From: Roridomyces roridus
Lineage: Eukaryota; Basidiomycota; Agaricomycetes; Agaricales; Mycenaceae
DNA length: 64,000 bases
Direction: 5' to 3'
Assembly: GCA_029378245.1 (NCBI GenBank)
Contig: JARKIF010000035.1
Coordinates: 62,001-126,000, forward strand
The notes under the pieces are model-generated. The model was not told the origin of the DNA. It made no database searches and saw only the letters and a program-made list of their open reading frames with translations. The position numbers and the translations under genes are program-made. This document shows, piece after piece, positions 43,126-55,809 of the stretch. Position 1 is the first letter of the stretch. Every line of letters begins with the position of its first letter.

Positions 43126-45499
43126 ATGTCCGCCCCGCCACACGTCCCCGTCGAACCACCATGGTCAGGCTGGATAGCCACCACCGGAGACGCCCTCCTC
43201 ATCCTCGAAGCTGCGCGCCGTGGGCTCATCCCCCGTGTTACACGCCGTCTTGCGGAAGTCGAGCGTAAATCACTCATCGCGTCTGGGGCGGTGTTTGTCT
43301 TTGACGAAGAGGAGAGTGGGATTAAGCGCTGGACGGACGGGTGTTTTTGGAGTCCTAGTCGGATTCTCGGCAATTTTCTGCTCTATCGGGAGACGGAGAA
43401 GAAAGGTGAGGGGCATGGACGGAGGAAACGCAAACGTGGCCAGGAGGATGATGATGACGAGGATGAGGATGAGGAGGATGCAGAGGCGGAGGATGACGAG
43501 GAGTACAAGGGCCGGACGCGTTCGGGCGCGTCGCTGCAACCGCTGTACACCAGCTCCAAGGCTCTTAGCCGGCCACGGTCTTCGGCTGTCTCGACTGGGG
43601 AACGCACGCTTCTTGGCAGCCTCACGAATAACTACAAGTTCAAGGCTAATGGGCTCATGAAGAAGGTGCGTCTTTTCGTCTCATCGCGGTGTGTGGAGGA
43701 GGCTGATACTATGTGCAGACGTTCTCTGTTACCCTTCCTGCGGGTAGCAGCGCGGGCGTAGGTGGTGGCGGCGGCACACAGCACCTCGTTTCGTACTACT
43801 CCCCTGCGGATGTCACTGCCGGTCGTCTTCGTGCGCCGAGCTCTTTACCCGAGCTGGCGACTTTGGAGATTGCGGAGGGTTTGTTGGACAGGGATAATTT
43901 TCGGTGAGTGCGACTCTATTCTCTCCCTTTCCCCCGAATGTTATCTTCCTTCTCTCGCATGAACACTTGCTCTCTGCTATGTACCTTGTACCCTCCTCCC
44001 CTCCCCTCCCCTCCCTCCTCTCCTTCCCTTCTTCTTCTTCTCATACTGACCCCCCTCCTCAGATGTCCCCCCAAAACGGAAATCGGCGCAGACGGAAGAC
44101 GGCGCTATCGCGGCGAAGCCGACGAGGTGATCGCGGCTGGTGGTGCGGCTACAGGAGATTTGAATCTGCATCTCGGGTCGTCCGTCGGTGTCGTGCGGGG
44201 GAAGGGCGGTGGTGGTGGTGGTGGTGGCAAGGCCGGAAACGGAAAGGGGCGCGGACGGGGGAGGGGGCGAGCTGGGGTTGGAGTTGTGGAGGTCGAGGCC
44301 AAGGTGGAGGCGGACGCTGATGATGACCTCGGTCTGGAGGTCGGGGACGGTGAGTCTGTTTCTTTTTGAGAGTGGTGTGAGTATTGACGACAGCCCAGAT
44401 GCAAGTATAGCAAGGCCCAAGTGCGTTCATCGCGACTCGGGCAGCAGCACCAGCACTGGGGCGACTCCCAAACCGACGCAGATGGGCAGCAGAGGTAGTG
44501 GGACTCCGACTCCAGCTCCAGCAACTAGTGTGTATCCATCTCGACTTCCCCTTCTTCCATCGCTGACTAGGACCAGGCACGCCTTCCCCGTACCTGCCTC
44601 CCCCTCCCCCTCCGCCCCCATCTCTACCACCGCGCACACCGACGCCAAGCATATCACCCACGTCCGCTTTCACGGGCAGCAGCTCTAGTACGAGTATGAG
44701 TCCCCCGCAAGACATGTCTATGGCTGTGGGGTCGAATGCGAAGCGGCCGTACCCTGACATCATCACCCCTCCATCACCACCGAAACGCGCTAGAGCGTCG
44801 ACGTCGAGTGGATATTCAGCGCTGTCGGTGCTCTCTGCGGCTGCCGAGTTTATTGCACCCCCGCCTGCATCGCTTGGTGGTGGTGGGATGAGCATAGCCA
44901 GGCCCTCGACGGCTCAGTACACGCACGCGCCTCGCCCAGGGAGTGCTGCCAGCTCGAGCTCGTTGGCGGCAGCGGCTGATGCGTATAAGAATACGTATAC
45001 ACAGGGTGGGCCGGGGCTTAGGCCTGCCTCTGTCATGCAGCTGCACCCGCGGACGCCGCCATCCTTGCCATCAGTACCCTTTGCGGCAGTCGAGGATGAA
45101 CGGCAGCCAAGGAGGGCCACGATGCAGATGGAGAATCCGAGGATGATGGTGACGGCGCAGGCGCAGCGTCGGGGTGGGAGTGGGGTCGGTTTGGGGGCTG
45201 GTGTCGGTGTGGGTGTAGGGCTGACCGGGATGCCTAGCGCTATGGGACGCAGGACTGCCCAGACTTTTGGGCAGCCAGGTCCTGAGCAGGGGCACTATCC
45301 GTATCCGCATTCGTATCCGAGTCCGAGTCCGCAACATTGGTTCTCTACGGGTGGGACGTGGGGTGGTCAGTACTCGGGTCCTTCAAGTTCCAGGGATCAG
45401 CAGTCATCGTCGTCTTCGTCACATCCCCCGCCGGTGTACCCGTCCTACGCGACTGGTGCGAGCTATGGGGCGTACGACGGGGATGATGTGAATCTGTAA
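43126..45499 (+). CDS. WOPR (Gti1/Pac2 family) transcription factor, 689 aa
   Basis: Five exons (43126-43665, 43719-43903, 44063-44349, 44399-44527, 44571-45499) sum to 690 codons including the stop. Gti1/Pac2/Wor1 proteins are fungal DNA-binding regulators of morphology and development. The WOPRa box is residues ~10-100: EPPWSGWIATTGDALLILEA, then ARRGLIPRVTRRL, GAVFVFDEEESGIKRWTDG, and SPSRILGNFLLYRE. After an acidic insert (EDDDDEDEDEED) the WOPRb part continues (SLTNNYKFKANGLMKK spliced to TFSVTLPAG...QHLVSYYSPADV). The rest is Gly-, Pro- and Ser-rich (KGGGGGGGGKAG, poly-Pro in exon 5) with NLS-like KRPYPDIITPPSPPKRAR. The gene is complete and flanked by transposons only upstream, so it is probably a host gene. 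Confidence 0.88.
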
Positions 45500-45996
45500 C
45501 AGCGGTGATCTTCTCTCCTCTCCTCCTCTCCTCCCCGGTGCTATTCGTTCTTCCATTCCTTCCTTTCTTTTGGGCTCTTCTTTTCATCATCCGAGCAATA
45601 TCTTGTATTACCATTATCCTTCCAGCTATGTATCTTGTTGTATCTTGCTTGCTATCTCAATCTATCCGTACTACTACTGTACATACTTTGCTTTGTTGTT
45701 GTACTCCCCCACTGCCAATTCGTTCGTTATAATGTACCGTAGTGTCATCTTGTATCCACTGTACTTTACTTGTTTTGTCTTGTGCATATTGGCATTTGCT
45801 TTGTTTTTGTCATTTGATTGGCTCAGGCTTTGATGACACCCTACCGTCATGTCCGAGTCAGTGCAACTCCACATCGCCGCAGCTCGATTAGCGCCCAACG
45901 CTCCTTCCAATCTGCGCAGTCGCGGGACCGAAGATTAGCGCTATATTAGCGCCCAGTGCTCCAAGCACACGCTCACTCCTCTCTGGAGACACTCTC
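45500..45996. other. Intergenic between WOPR and BCS1-like genes
   Basis: This holds a pyrimidine-rich 3' region of the WOPR gene (45505-45780) and a GC-richer stretch before the BCS1-like ATG (gcgctatattagcgccca, 45928-45954, is repeated in part). No additional gene is seen. Confidence 0.5.
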
Positions 45997-48129
45997 ATGG
46001 GCTCTCCGAAATCTCTCCCAGAAACCGCAGCCTTTGCTCCGCACACCTCAGGCCTAGGCTCATGGTTCCCCTCCTCCCTCATGGGCATCTCTTCGATATT
46101 CGGTGCTCTGGGACTCCTCTCCGTCGGTTCTAGCCTTGGATCGAGCCTCAAGCTATTGATTCTGGGATCTTTGCTCGAGTTGGGGAGACGGCTTGCGCAG
46201 TGGTTGTTCCAGCGGTTTAGATTTCGTGCGTTTCTCCTTGTGCTGGTCGTCGGACAAGCTGATCATGAGTCATGAATGGCAGAGTACTCTATAACGGCGC
46301 AATTCACCGATGGAGATCCAGCGTATGAGTGGATCGTTCTGTTTATCGTGCGCCCTCGTCCTCGTCCTCGTTGAGACTGAGAGCTCACTTATATCTTGTT
46401 TGCTAGACGCAAGAACACGTATGGAAGCGCTCCCGTGAATTCGCCGTCACCGCCAAAAACTCCGAGCGCAAGTGGTCTGTGAATACACAACAACTCCTAG
46501 AGGGCAACGCCGACTACGTTCCCATGTACCAAATCCCCCAGCTCTTCAAATGGCGTGGATATTGGATTGATATCAAACGCACTACAAATGCGCCGCTTGC
46601 CAATGGGTCTCAGGCGCCTGCGAATATCTATATAACGTGCGTGTTCTGTCAATCTTCATGCATCATGGTGCAACGGAAGCGAGTTGACTTTGGCAGGATT
46701 TATACGTTGGACATGAAGGTTCTCTCTGCGTTCGTGGAAGAGGCTCGCGAACGGTATGTCGAGGTCAACCGACCACATTTGGTCGTCCATCTCATGGACC
46801 CGGTGAGTTCATGACTCCTTGTCAAGTCGAGCGCTCACGGTGCGTCACAGCACCGTATGAGACATCGCAGCCCCTGGGTGAATGTAAAACATAAACTACG
46901 GCGGCCACTCAGGTAGGTACATGGGAACTCTCAAGTTGGGATTGAACTTGACTGGAATGCGGTGAATAGCTCGATCATTCTCCCTGCCGGGGTGCTAGAT
47001 TCCTTGGTCCAAGATGCCCAAGAATTTCTACAATCCGAGGATTGGTATACGAGTGCGGGTATTCCTCACAGAAGAGGCTACCTGCTGCACGGTCCGCCTG
47101 GAACAGGGAAGAGTACGTGGTCTGGAGTTTTTGGAGATCGCACTGGACTGAACTTTCCCAGCATCAACCATCTACGCACTTGCTGGGGTTCTCAATCTCG
47201 AAATCTTCTCCCTTTCTCTTGCTTCGAACGTGTAAGTACAGTCTGTTCATCGCGCTATCCGCCACTCAATATCTACCTCACAGAGTGGACGACATCACCC
47301 TCCAGCAAGCGGCATCGACAGTCCCCAAACACGGGATCTTCCTCATCGAGGATATCGACTGCGCGTTTCCTTCTCGCGAGGAACAAGAAGAACATGCACT
47401 CGGCGCATCGGTACCAGATCCTTCTGGAACCCAGCAGCGTGTGGGACCACCGCGCCTTGTGACGCTTTCTGGACTGTTGAACGTGATCGACGGGGTGGGG
47501 AGTGAGGAGGGGAGGCTTTTCTTTGCGACTGTGCGCTTCATTTAATCTTCTCTTCTCTCATTTCACTCACTTTTGTGTCTTTTTTTTTTTTACGGAAGAC
47601 CAACTACATCGACCGCCTCGACCCTGCATTCCTCCGCCCCGGGCGTGTGGACCGCAAGATCGAGTACGGGTTGGCGACTTCGAACCAGGCGCGCGCGCTC
47701 TTTGTGCGGTTCTTCCCTGAGGAGCGATTTCCTGGGGTCCTTTCAGCCTCGGACGATGAGGATGCCACCAAAGCCAAAGCCACCCCAGAACAAAGGTCAC
47801 TCGCAAGCCTCGCAGAGCAATTCGCCCAAGCCATCCCGGATGGTGAATTCTCCACGGCGGATCTGCAGGGGTACCTGCTGGGGTTCAAGACTCAGCCGGT
47901 CGAGGCTGTGGCTGGGGTTAAGGCGTGGGTTGAGAGGGAGAGGGAGGAGAGGAGGGCGAGGGAGGTTAGGGAGGAGGAGAGGAGGGTTAAACGGGAACGG
48001 GGGCAGGGGCAAGGGCAGGGTGGGTCTGGTGGGACGCGGGTGCCGGGTAGGAAGCATGAGAGGAAAGCGGAGGCGGAGGTGGGTGGGGCGGTTCCTAGTG
48101 TTTCTGAGTCGGCGGGGAAGGTCGAGTGA
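45997..48129 (+). CDS. BCS1-type AAA ATPase, 560 aa
   Basis: Nine exons (45997-46225, 46283-46347, 46407-46636, 46697-46802, 46851-46912, 46970-47112, 47162-47231, 47284-47530, 47599-48129), total 561 codons including the stop. BCS1 proteins are mitochondrial inner-membrane AAA ATPases; the yeast protein translocates the Rieske protein into complex III, but agaricomycetes have many paralogues. A hydrophobic segment (~residues 40-65) precedes the BCS1-specific domain (FAVTAKNSERKW...MYQIPQLFKWRGYWIDIKR). Then come Walker A GPPGTGKT (created across a splice junction), Walker B IFLIEDIDCAF, sensor/SRH NVIDG...TNYIDRLDPAFLRPGRVDRKI, and a charged coiled C-tail (EREREERRAREVREEERR). Start is the first ATG before the hydrophobic segment. 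Likely functional; exact substrate unknown. Confidence 0.85.
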
Positions 48130-48373
48130 ATGGGATAGAACACAACACAGGTGTACATAAGTGAGCGCATTCAGGCTATACACGATGACTTCGATTCTGC
48201 AAGTTCGACATGACATTCCCGGTTTCAGCATCCCTAATCTGATTCTTCAGGAATCTTCACAAGTATGGTTCGAGTCACATACATAAGACGGAATTCCAAG
48301 TTGTGCTTGATTTACCAGCCGTGATGCCGCGTAGTACCGTGCTCGGCAAACCCGTCACACGTCTCAAACCGGC
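48130..48373. other. Intergenic 3' of BCS1-like gene
   Basis: 3' flank of the BCS1-like gene; no gene seen. It ends with the AAACCGGC target duplication of the MITE. Confidence 0.5.
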
Positions 48374-48916
48374 TAGGGCTCCGACCCGACCGTCAAAATG
48401 ACGGGTCAACGAGCCGTCACGACGGGTGCCGGCCCGGCCGTACAGCCCTCTGAAGCCACAATTTTGACGGCCGGGTCCGGTCCGGTTCCTTGGCTGACGG
48501 GGTACCCGTTCCCGGCCGTCGACGGGCCATGACGGGTGGTGACGGGTCCTCGGCTAACTAACCATGCCGAGCTGCCATCATCACTTGATGCTCCAGGGGT
48601 AGCGCACATGGGTCATCGGCAATCTTCCCGATGGCCCACTACTGTGGTTCTGGCTGGTTCTGGAGGCTTCTCGAGTATCAATCCGTAATTTTGACTTGCC
48701 GGCATCACGTTGACATCAATCTGATGGTCGATTTAGCTGGAGGCATGGGCTGTCACCGCTCCGACCCGTCATGACGGCCGTGACGGGTCTGACGGGTACC
48801 ACCCGGCCGTTTTGAGGCCTCGCAACATGGTCTGACGGCCGGGTGGGCCCGTCCGACCTCCCATGACGGCCGTCAGAGCGACGGCCGTCGCTGTCAACGG
48901 CCGGGTCGGAGCCCTA
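48374..48916. mobile_element. hAT-like MITE, 543 bp, with 8-bp target-site duplication
   Basis: It starts TAGGGCTCCGACCCG and ends CGGGTCGGAGCCCTA, perfect 15-bp inverted repeats typical of hAT termini. It is flanked on both sides by AAACCGGC (48366-48373 and 48917-48924), an 8-bp duplication as expected for hAT. The interior has no coding capacity. It is composed largely of repeated TGACGG/CCGTCA words (tgacgggt, gacggccgtc) at both ends, so that long imperfect hairpins are possible. Confidence 0.82.
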
Positions 48917-48924
48917 AAACCGGC

Positions 48925-51570
48925 TACCTTGGTACTTTTTTGCACATGCGTAGAGACATGCGTGCAAGGCATGTTGAAACGACATGCGTCGGACTTTTCT
49001 ATGACAGGCGTTTTCATCAAAAAATCGAGCACATAGTTTGAAGCCGTACTACGTAAACGAGTACGAACAAATGACACTAAACCGTTACTCTGGGCAACTC
49101 CGACCGAATCCTCTGCCGCAGCGCAAAGTTCAAGAGGTCAACAACGGTTGAAGTTTACCGACGGGGTCGTGGTCTTGCAGACCTGTGGTCAGCCGGTGGT
49201 TTGCCGGCTGCACCTGTGGTTTCCTTTGGCCAGCGACTGGTGGTCGACCTTGGCCAGCCGGTGGTGACTTTGGCAGCCCACTGACCGGCTAATTTGGCCA
49301 CCGTCGGAGATACTCAGCTGGATGGGCTGCCTCCCGCCATTCCTTTCTTCTCTCTGTCCTTGGAACTGGACTCCGCTCGCCAACCGCTCGCTCAGAAGTC
49401 GGCCCGTCCTTCCCACACGGTAATATTCACTCTGCAATAGTAGGTTGGACGCAATCTGAGCGTGAACACGTAGACTCTTCTCTACGTCACGACGTATCCG
49501 CTCCGAGGCGCTGGTCAACTCGCTCGATGTCTATACACGGAAGAAGAGACTATGCTCCGCGAGGCTGGTGCGTCTTGGACTCGATAACACATGCACGGTG
49601 TTCATGAACCTTTGCAGTTCAACGTTTTGCGACGGACGTTGTTGGCCCCAAGGTTCGCTCTCTCTCTCTTTCGATCTCAGTCACTTGTTTATCGCGTCTA
49701 CCAGCCACTCGTTTTCCCCGGCCCGTCGTGAGTACTTTCACGCTGGCCACTGCGAGTTTTCCTGCTTGAAAATCGCTGACAATTCTCCAGATCTGATGGT
49801 AAGATTGCATTTCGTCGCCAGTGCACTGATATTCTACCAGACCCGTTCTCTCCAGCGTTGCTCAAATACCCGTCCGTTACTCTCTTTGCTGTCCACATCC
49901 CCTCATCCCCCGTTCAACGTCAGTCGATCTCAGTTCATGGTTCGATTATTCCGTTCACCCCTTTCTTGAGCTCAAACTCTGCCATTCCGCGCCTCAAACT
50001 ACATGGACAGCCACGACGACAGCTGTGAGGTGCGCCTTTGCATTTCGTCGATTGCAGGGTTGGCTCTATTTCAGTCAGCACACCTTCGGTCATCTTCCGT
50101 CGATAATTTGGCCGCGCCGGTTCATGTGTATGCCCTTCTAGATGTTTTTTTTTTCGCCTCAGGCGATGGCGAACCCTCAATTTTCAACCAAGTAAGTCTT
50201 TTGATCGCATGCCAGTGTCAGGCCGCTCTGATCCTGTTGCATATAGCATCTCTCGAACCGGTTAAATTTCAGTGCAACGGGCTCGGGATTCGGCATCCGC
50301 GTCCAGATTTTTTGCATCAAATAGTGGCGAGTTGTCTTCCTTCTCTGCACGAATTTCTGACGAGTTTCCTCCAGATGATGATCGTCCAGACACCTCAATA
50401 TTTACGCGCCTCTGGCAAGTCCTGTGTTGGGAATTTGGGTTTCTGGCATGACATGCTTCGCCACCCTCGAGAACCTTCTGGAATATTCCCTTTTGCTGAC
50501 TGATACAGTTTCTTAGATTTTTGTAGAACATTCTAGTTACATTGTAAAGTAGTATATAAGCCTGCTGAAATGTAGGTGTTGGGCATCCGTTTGCCCTAAC
50601 GCATCTTACCTTAACTGGCTTGCGATTGCAAACTTGGAATCAGTTCAACACGGATCAACACGCTGACAGCGTAAATCCCAACATCCTGAACTTGAATGAT
50701 GCTTCTCGGCTGATATTCACTTTCAGCTATGTGATTCTGCAGCTCTTCGAAGTCCGCTCGCTCGTCCGCTGTGTACTCTAATTTAGTCTGTTCTGATTCG
50801 ATCGCGGGTAGCATCCCTCAATTTCTACAACTCCCCAATCACGCAAATTCAACTCAGCGGAACCTTGTCGTTCAATGCTGGTGAGTTGTGTTCCTCTTCA
50901 CCACCAGTTGCTGACTTGATCCAATAGTTGTATTTTGCCGAAGTCAACAACTGATATCACCATGCGCGGTGAGTAAAACCGTGAATCCTTCAGACTGACC
51001 AACTTGGCTGAAACTCCACTCAGCGTCATACGAACTTGGCGCCAGCTCAAAGTAAGTAGTCCACTGGGGTCGCTCAAGTCCTTTCTAATCCTTCTGTCTG
51101 TAGTACTTCCCCAAAATTGGCGACTTCAAAACGTTTCGGTGAGTTGCGTCTAGCTCGGCTCCGGCTACAAGGCAAATACTGAGTTAGTAGGACAGGCTGG
51201 GGCAGCGGCGGTGCAGGAGCTTGTAGATATTGGATGTATTGGATACGATGAATATCATATATATGAGCAATCCAGTGGACTGCAATGCAATGGGCATGAC
51301 TGCCGAATCACGTTGGATTGACTGCTCAAAGTAGTCCCAGCAACTGCTTTCGGGCAGTCCGGGTGACTGCAAAAGTGGCCAGATTCGAGTTGTAGTCCAC
51401 CCAACTGCCGAGGTAATCCGGTTGACTGCCTAAAGGCAATCAGCTGGATTGCTTTTACTTCCTACAGTGGAGCGAGTTTGCGATCTGATTCTTAACGGGG
51501 TCCTGGTCGTGCCTCGCGGAGATACTAGCAGCCGATGAGTGAGATTCAAAATGAATGGAGGAAGACGTAC
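48925..51570. other. Gene-poor region
   Basis: No convincing gene. 49185-49290 is locally repetitive (cagccggtggt, ttggccagc). 51290-51450 repeats a ggnTGACTGC word about five times. Several short ORFs exist (for example 166 codons at 50003) but show no family pattern or sensible splicing. Confidence 0.4.
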
Positions 51571-51574
51571 AAGA

Positions 51575-52040
51575 AGTTAGAACTGATTCTCGATATAGAT
51601 AAAATGCTCCGCCTCGCGGATGAGCTGACGGTAGGCGTTCTGACTCGGAATGCTATGCTCGGTGAGAACACCATGCGACCAATCGCTCACACTCCGCACG
51701 ACTTCAACACGCATGCCCGGAGTCTGACACTTTGCATAGTGCCGCTCGTCCTCGTCCTCAGGCCAGCCGAGCCATCGCTGGCGGTAATGATGCCCCATCT
51801 TACGCCACGTCTCGCGATGCCGCCGCCGATGCGGGTGCATCACCACCGCCTCGACGTTGTGCCGCAGTGCGAGGACGGGGTACTTGGGCTCGCGATACTT
51901 GCGCTTGCGAATCTCGTTCCAGCGCTCGGTAAAGTGCTGCACGATATCGAGCACGATGGGACCCGTGGGGTCATGTGTACGTCGTGCCACGGCATGCGGG
52001 CGCTTTCGAGCGGGGAGAGCATGTTGGAAGTGTAGGAGGT
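51575..52040 (-). pseudogene. Phospholipase D (PLD1/Spo14-type) internal fragment
   Basis: Reading the minus strand from about 52040: SPLESARMPWHDVHMT, then (after a frame shift near 51965) GPIVLDIVQHFTERWNEIRKRKY, GHHYRQRWLG, and VRSVSDWSHGVLTEHSI...LIREAEHFIYIENQF. These segments lie between the two HKD catalytic motifs of eukaryotic phospholipase D. The frame ends abruptly with a stop straight after ENQF (51576). Neither HKD motif is present, so it is a captured or decayed piece with no activity. Its upstream end abuts a short repeat at 52049. Confidence 0.75.
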
Positions 52041-52048
52041 GTAGCTGT

Positions 52049-52150
52049 AGCATTAATGCAATGTGGGCAACCAGTATTGCATCCCACATTGCATTAAAGG
52101 CATACCCTCAGTGGGCGGCTGGGATTGACTTTAATGCATTATGGGACACA
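52049..52150. repeat. Short dispersed repeat with internal inverted repeats
   Basis: taatgcaatgtgggcaacc...ggatgcaa... can be read as gcattaatgcaatgtggg facing cccacattgcattaaagg, a ~17-bp inverted pair, followed by a second ttaatgcattatggga. Related sequence occurs at 4011-4106, 4662-4757 and 53945-54060. Confidence 0.5.
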
Positions 52151-53944
52151 GCCTCCTCGGATGGCGAGAATAAGCGAATCGCCGATGGCAGCTTGACCGC
52201 CGTCTCGCGGCTCGGGTTGGGTTGTTGATTGATTTGGTATCAAATCAGTCCAAATGATTCTCCGCCTCCTGCTGTCCTCACCTACAGATAGTTGTTACTC
52301 AAACAACTGGTACTTGTATATCCTTGACCCCCTGTGAGATTGGGACTCTCAGCGCCGTTCCGTGGCCTGTTTCATGTTTTCCATCAAGGTTCAATGATGC
52401 CGCCCTATTCCTCCATGGTACCCTCCGGGTGAGTGCATGAGCATGGGGAATGCATGCCATCCCAGGGTGGTCCTTTCAAGCTTGTTTGATGTGTGTAACC
52501 AGGTATCATGCATGTCTGTCTACTCGAGTAGATCCATATGTGCTTGATGTACTCACTTGCGCTGTATTGAACATCACGGGCCAATACTCAAATGGGAGCC
52601 ATTGAATGAGGTGATGGTACCTCCAATGAAGCCCTTAAACTCCTCTGACCGACTTGAATAGCTCCAGTAATTATACATCCATTCACATTCACCTTGCAAT
52701 CAAAAATCGGTTCCGGGCATCCCACAGGGCTGGTGGAACTCAGAGAACCTCAGGGGGGTATTGACAGTGTCCTAGGGCCCGCAGTTCACTGTGGTAAAAA
52801 TTCTGGCGCAGTAGCATAAGCACAGCAACTACAGCAACTGTTTTACTTAAGAGTGGCGCACTCCTCGGCTACTGTTTTGGTGAAATATGTTACTTTTGTA
52901 CACGAAGGAAGTGTCTTACAGCAACATCAACTCAGCAGGAGTGTTTTATTCCATCGTATGATCATAAAGGAGTGAAATCTCATCCACTGACCACTACAAC
53001 ATGACCCACAGACATGAAATAACGGGGAGAAGAGCACCAACTCTTCGTTGCAATTGAGCAAAGATGCATTGCCTTGGCCCCTCATAAATTTAATTCAGGA
53101 TCGGGTCTATAGATACCAGAGAAGCTGATCGCGCACATTCCGCCCGTTCAAACTGCTCCTTGGCTTCTGCAATCCTACAAATTTTCAGAGATCGGTGCAT
53201 GATTCGGCAAGATCAACTCAAGCGCTGTCAAACGGCTCGTAACACAATTCTGATTGACATTGAATGACGGAACCAGCTGGCTGCCGAAACGGCCTTGGGC
53301 TGCAACAGGCTGCAACCCCGCCTCAAGTTATAAAGTTATGACGGCAGCTCCGAGTCTCATGCCGAGTGCCATGCTCCCAGCCGCTCCCAGTTTGTCGGGT
53401 ATAATGATTTGCTCACGGTAATTAGCATTGACAGCTGCCATTGCTGCCTCTAGAGGCGATGGCAGCGTGGCTCTCACATGCGCACGTGGGTTGAGTCGAA
53501 GGAAATGTGCCGCACACTTGCATCCGGGTATACTACCGCCGAATCCGACAGATACCGCAGAATTCCCTCCTAGGTGTGTTGCCGACGTGACCGAAACCCG
53601 CCTACGTGCCATGCGATACTCACACAACATCGACGGGGATTTCCTCCCAGGAAGGCCTCCCAGGCACAACCAGACGTGATACCGATGCCCTTGTTTCTGA
53701 CTGAGAGCGAGCTGGGGGTGGGCCCGATGCAGATGAACAGCAGGTGGAACTGGAGGGAGAGTTGATCTAAATCCGAGTGGGATCCCCCAAGCCTACTGCT
53801 GAATACCGGACTGCTCTGAATGCGCAGGCGGTTCTACCCGAATTCAACATATGATGGCATAACTGCCCAGAACGGGTGACCAGGCGGCATCGGCGGCCCT
53901 GATGGCCGTTGATATGTCGCTAGCTGTCTCGCTTCTGGTGGTAC
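52151..53944. other. Gene-poor region
   Basis: No recognisable gene. The ORF at 53328-53669 (minus, ending ...NANYREQIIIPDKLGAAGSMALGMRLGAAVITL) looks protein-like but I cannot place it; it may be another gene fragment. Confidence 0.35.
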
Positions 53945-54060
53945 ATAATGCATCGCAATCCCATAATGCAATAAAGGCCTATCTTGGCCGTGCGGCCAAG
54001 GTATGCCTTTATTGCAATGTGGGATGCAGTAATGGTCGACCGTATTGCAATATGGGAGCA
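53945..54060. repeat. Short dispersed repeat with internal inverted repeat
   Basis: caataaaggcctatcttggcc faces ggccaaggtatgcctttattg, and tcccataatgca/tgcaatgtggga flank them, giving a compact hairpin-forming unit. Its right half (ggtatgcctttattgcaatgtggga) is the inverted match of cccacattgcattaaaggcatacc at 52088-52111. Confidence 0.5.
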
Positions 54061-55809
54061 ACCACTGGTGAGTGTAGTTGTAGATGTTTTTCGCGGATGA
54101 TCTTCCCTCCCTCGACATCATGTGGAAGGGGCGACATCAACTCTAGCACTCTGTGGAACTGTAAATTATTACCCGAGCGTTTTGCAATACGACCACTTGC
54201 CTAGTCTCTTTTACAGACTCGACGCTCTGCAAGCTCCGCTAAGAGGCCACTTCAAGCCGCTCGGAAACCCAGGAAGCATGAACGTCCACTCTCTGTAGTA
54301 GGATAGGGCGTCCCCGCAGAAGCAGATCTTTGGACAAGTCTGCCTAGAAGATTTAAAACTCGACCTCCACATTCGCTGATTTCCGCGAGCCCAAGTTCCC
54401 AGCAATCTTGATTCTTGGCAGACGATGCGAGGCAAACACATACACTCCAGATGAAGGCGCTCCTGCCAAGGCTGCCGGTGCGAAACACGTCTTTCTGCTT
54501 TCGAAGTGGAGTACTGAGGATGGAGAGATGTGGAGCAAAGAGAGTCGCCTGCAGCGAAGAGGCGATTCGGAGATGGTTGTGTGTCACGGTCGTTGCCATC
54601 AATGATCAGTGATTGAACCACCACTAGACCACCAACAAGGACCGACGTTCGGCCTGAGGCTCAGAAAACCACCAGTAGCCATGAATGACCACAGCCATTT
54701 TTTCTGTAAAAGTTGGACTATGCACACGGAAAAGTTCGGCCTCAACTTTCCACTAAGAACTTGAACTTCGAACACAACCTCTCCAGGTTCGGCTTCGTAC
54801 TCAACTAGTATGTCATGTTCCAACTCACATGTAAACCTTTGGAAACTTGCTGAAAAGTTCGGGCTCGAGTTTGTTTTCGCATAAACTGAGATTATTTGAC
54901 GAGAAATCAGGTTATACTTTTCCCCCGGTGTCAGTCTTTCTTCCCTGATAAGTAGAAATGGGCTTATTCTGCGACCGGACATCTCGGGGATGCTTTAGTC
55001 GGAAGTTTAACGTTCAACATTCAACATCCATGGCCCTGTACAAGTTCCTTTGGGCGTATGTACAAGTACACTACATTTACATAAATCGTACAGGCCCAAG
55101 GCATTATTGTACGTACATTGACCTGCAAATGTGCGGTGAATAGACCAGTTCGAATCTGGATTAGGTCATAGGAGATCCGCCTCTTTTTTCTTTCTTGTCC
55201 CGAAAGACTCCGTCTATTCAGGGATGCGTAGGATCAATTTTGAACGTCGAATTTCCTGTGTGAAGGCTTGCCAGAAGAACAAGGAGATCGAATCCACAGA
55301 TTTGGGCTCGGGCGTCTCGGGCACGTTCAAATCTTTCCAAAGTCTAGGTGTCTGGCAAAACCCTCATGCCCAGGCGTTCACCCTCCAGGATTCGTGTGGG
55401 TGGCCGGTAATCCCAGTTCGAATCTGGCTTTGTCCGTGTTGGAAGTACATATAATGTATTTTTTTTCTACGGCGTTGCGGTTCATGAGCATCAAAAGAGC
55501 CACAAACCTCACTTTGGTTCGAGGGGTATTGAACGTGGTGGCGGCACACCTAAATCGCAACTACTCTGGCTGCCGAGATTTCGGGAGATCTCAGCAAGTA
55601 CTCGTTTCGATTCCGGGTCTTGGAATACTGGAATTCAATGTATTGCACAGTTTTTGTTAGCTGGTCTGGCTGATAGTGATACTGAGGATGCAAGTCCCTT
55701 CCCCTGGGTTCTTGTGTATTTAGAAACTGCAGGCCGGGCAAAGTACCGTCTCAAGGCAAGAGAGGTTCGCTCAAGAAATAAAATTACACATACATGCCGA
55801 ACAAACGGA
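54061..55809. other. Gene-poor region with tRNA-like T-arm sequences
   Basis: No gene recognised. T-arm/box B-like sequences occur at about 55147 (ccagttcgaatctgg) and 55416 (cccagttcgaatctggc), followed by unrelated DNA; complete tRNAs cannot be folded. Confidence 0.35.

Noticed and set aside
50003..50503. 166-codon plus-strand ORF
   Set aside because: No recognisable motif, includes a T10 run and repeat-like sequence; no neighbouring exons fit.
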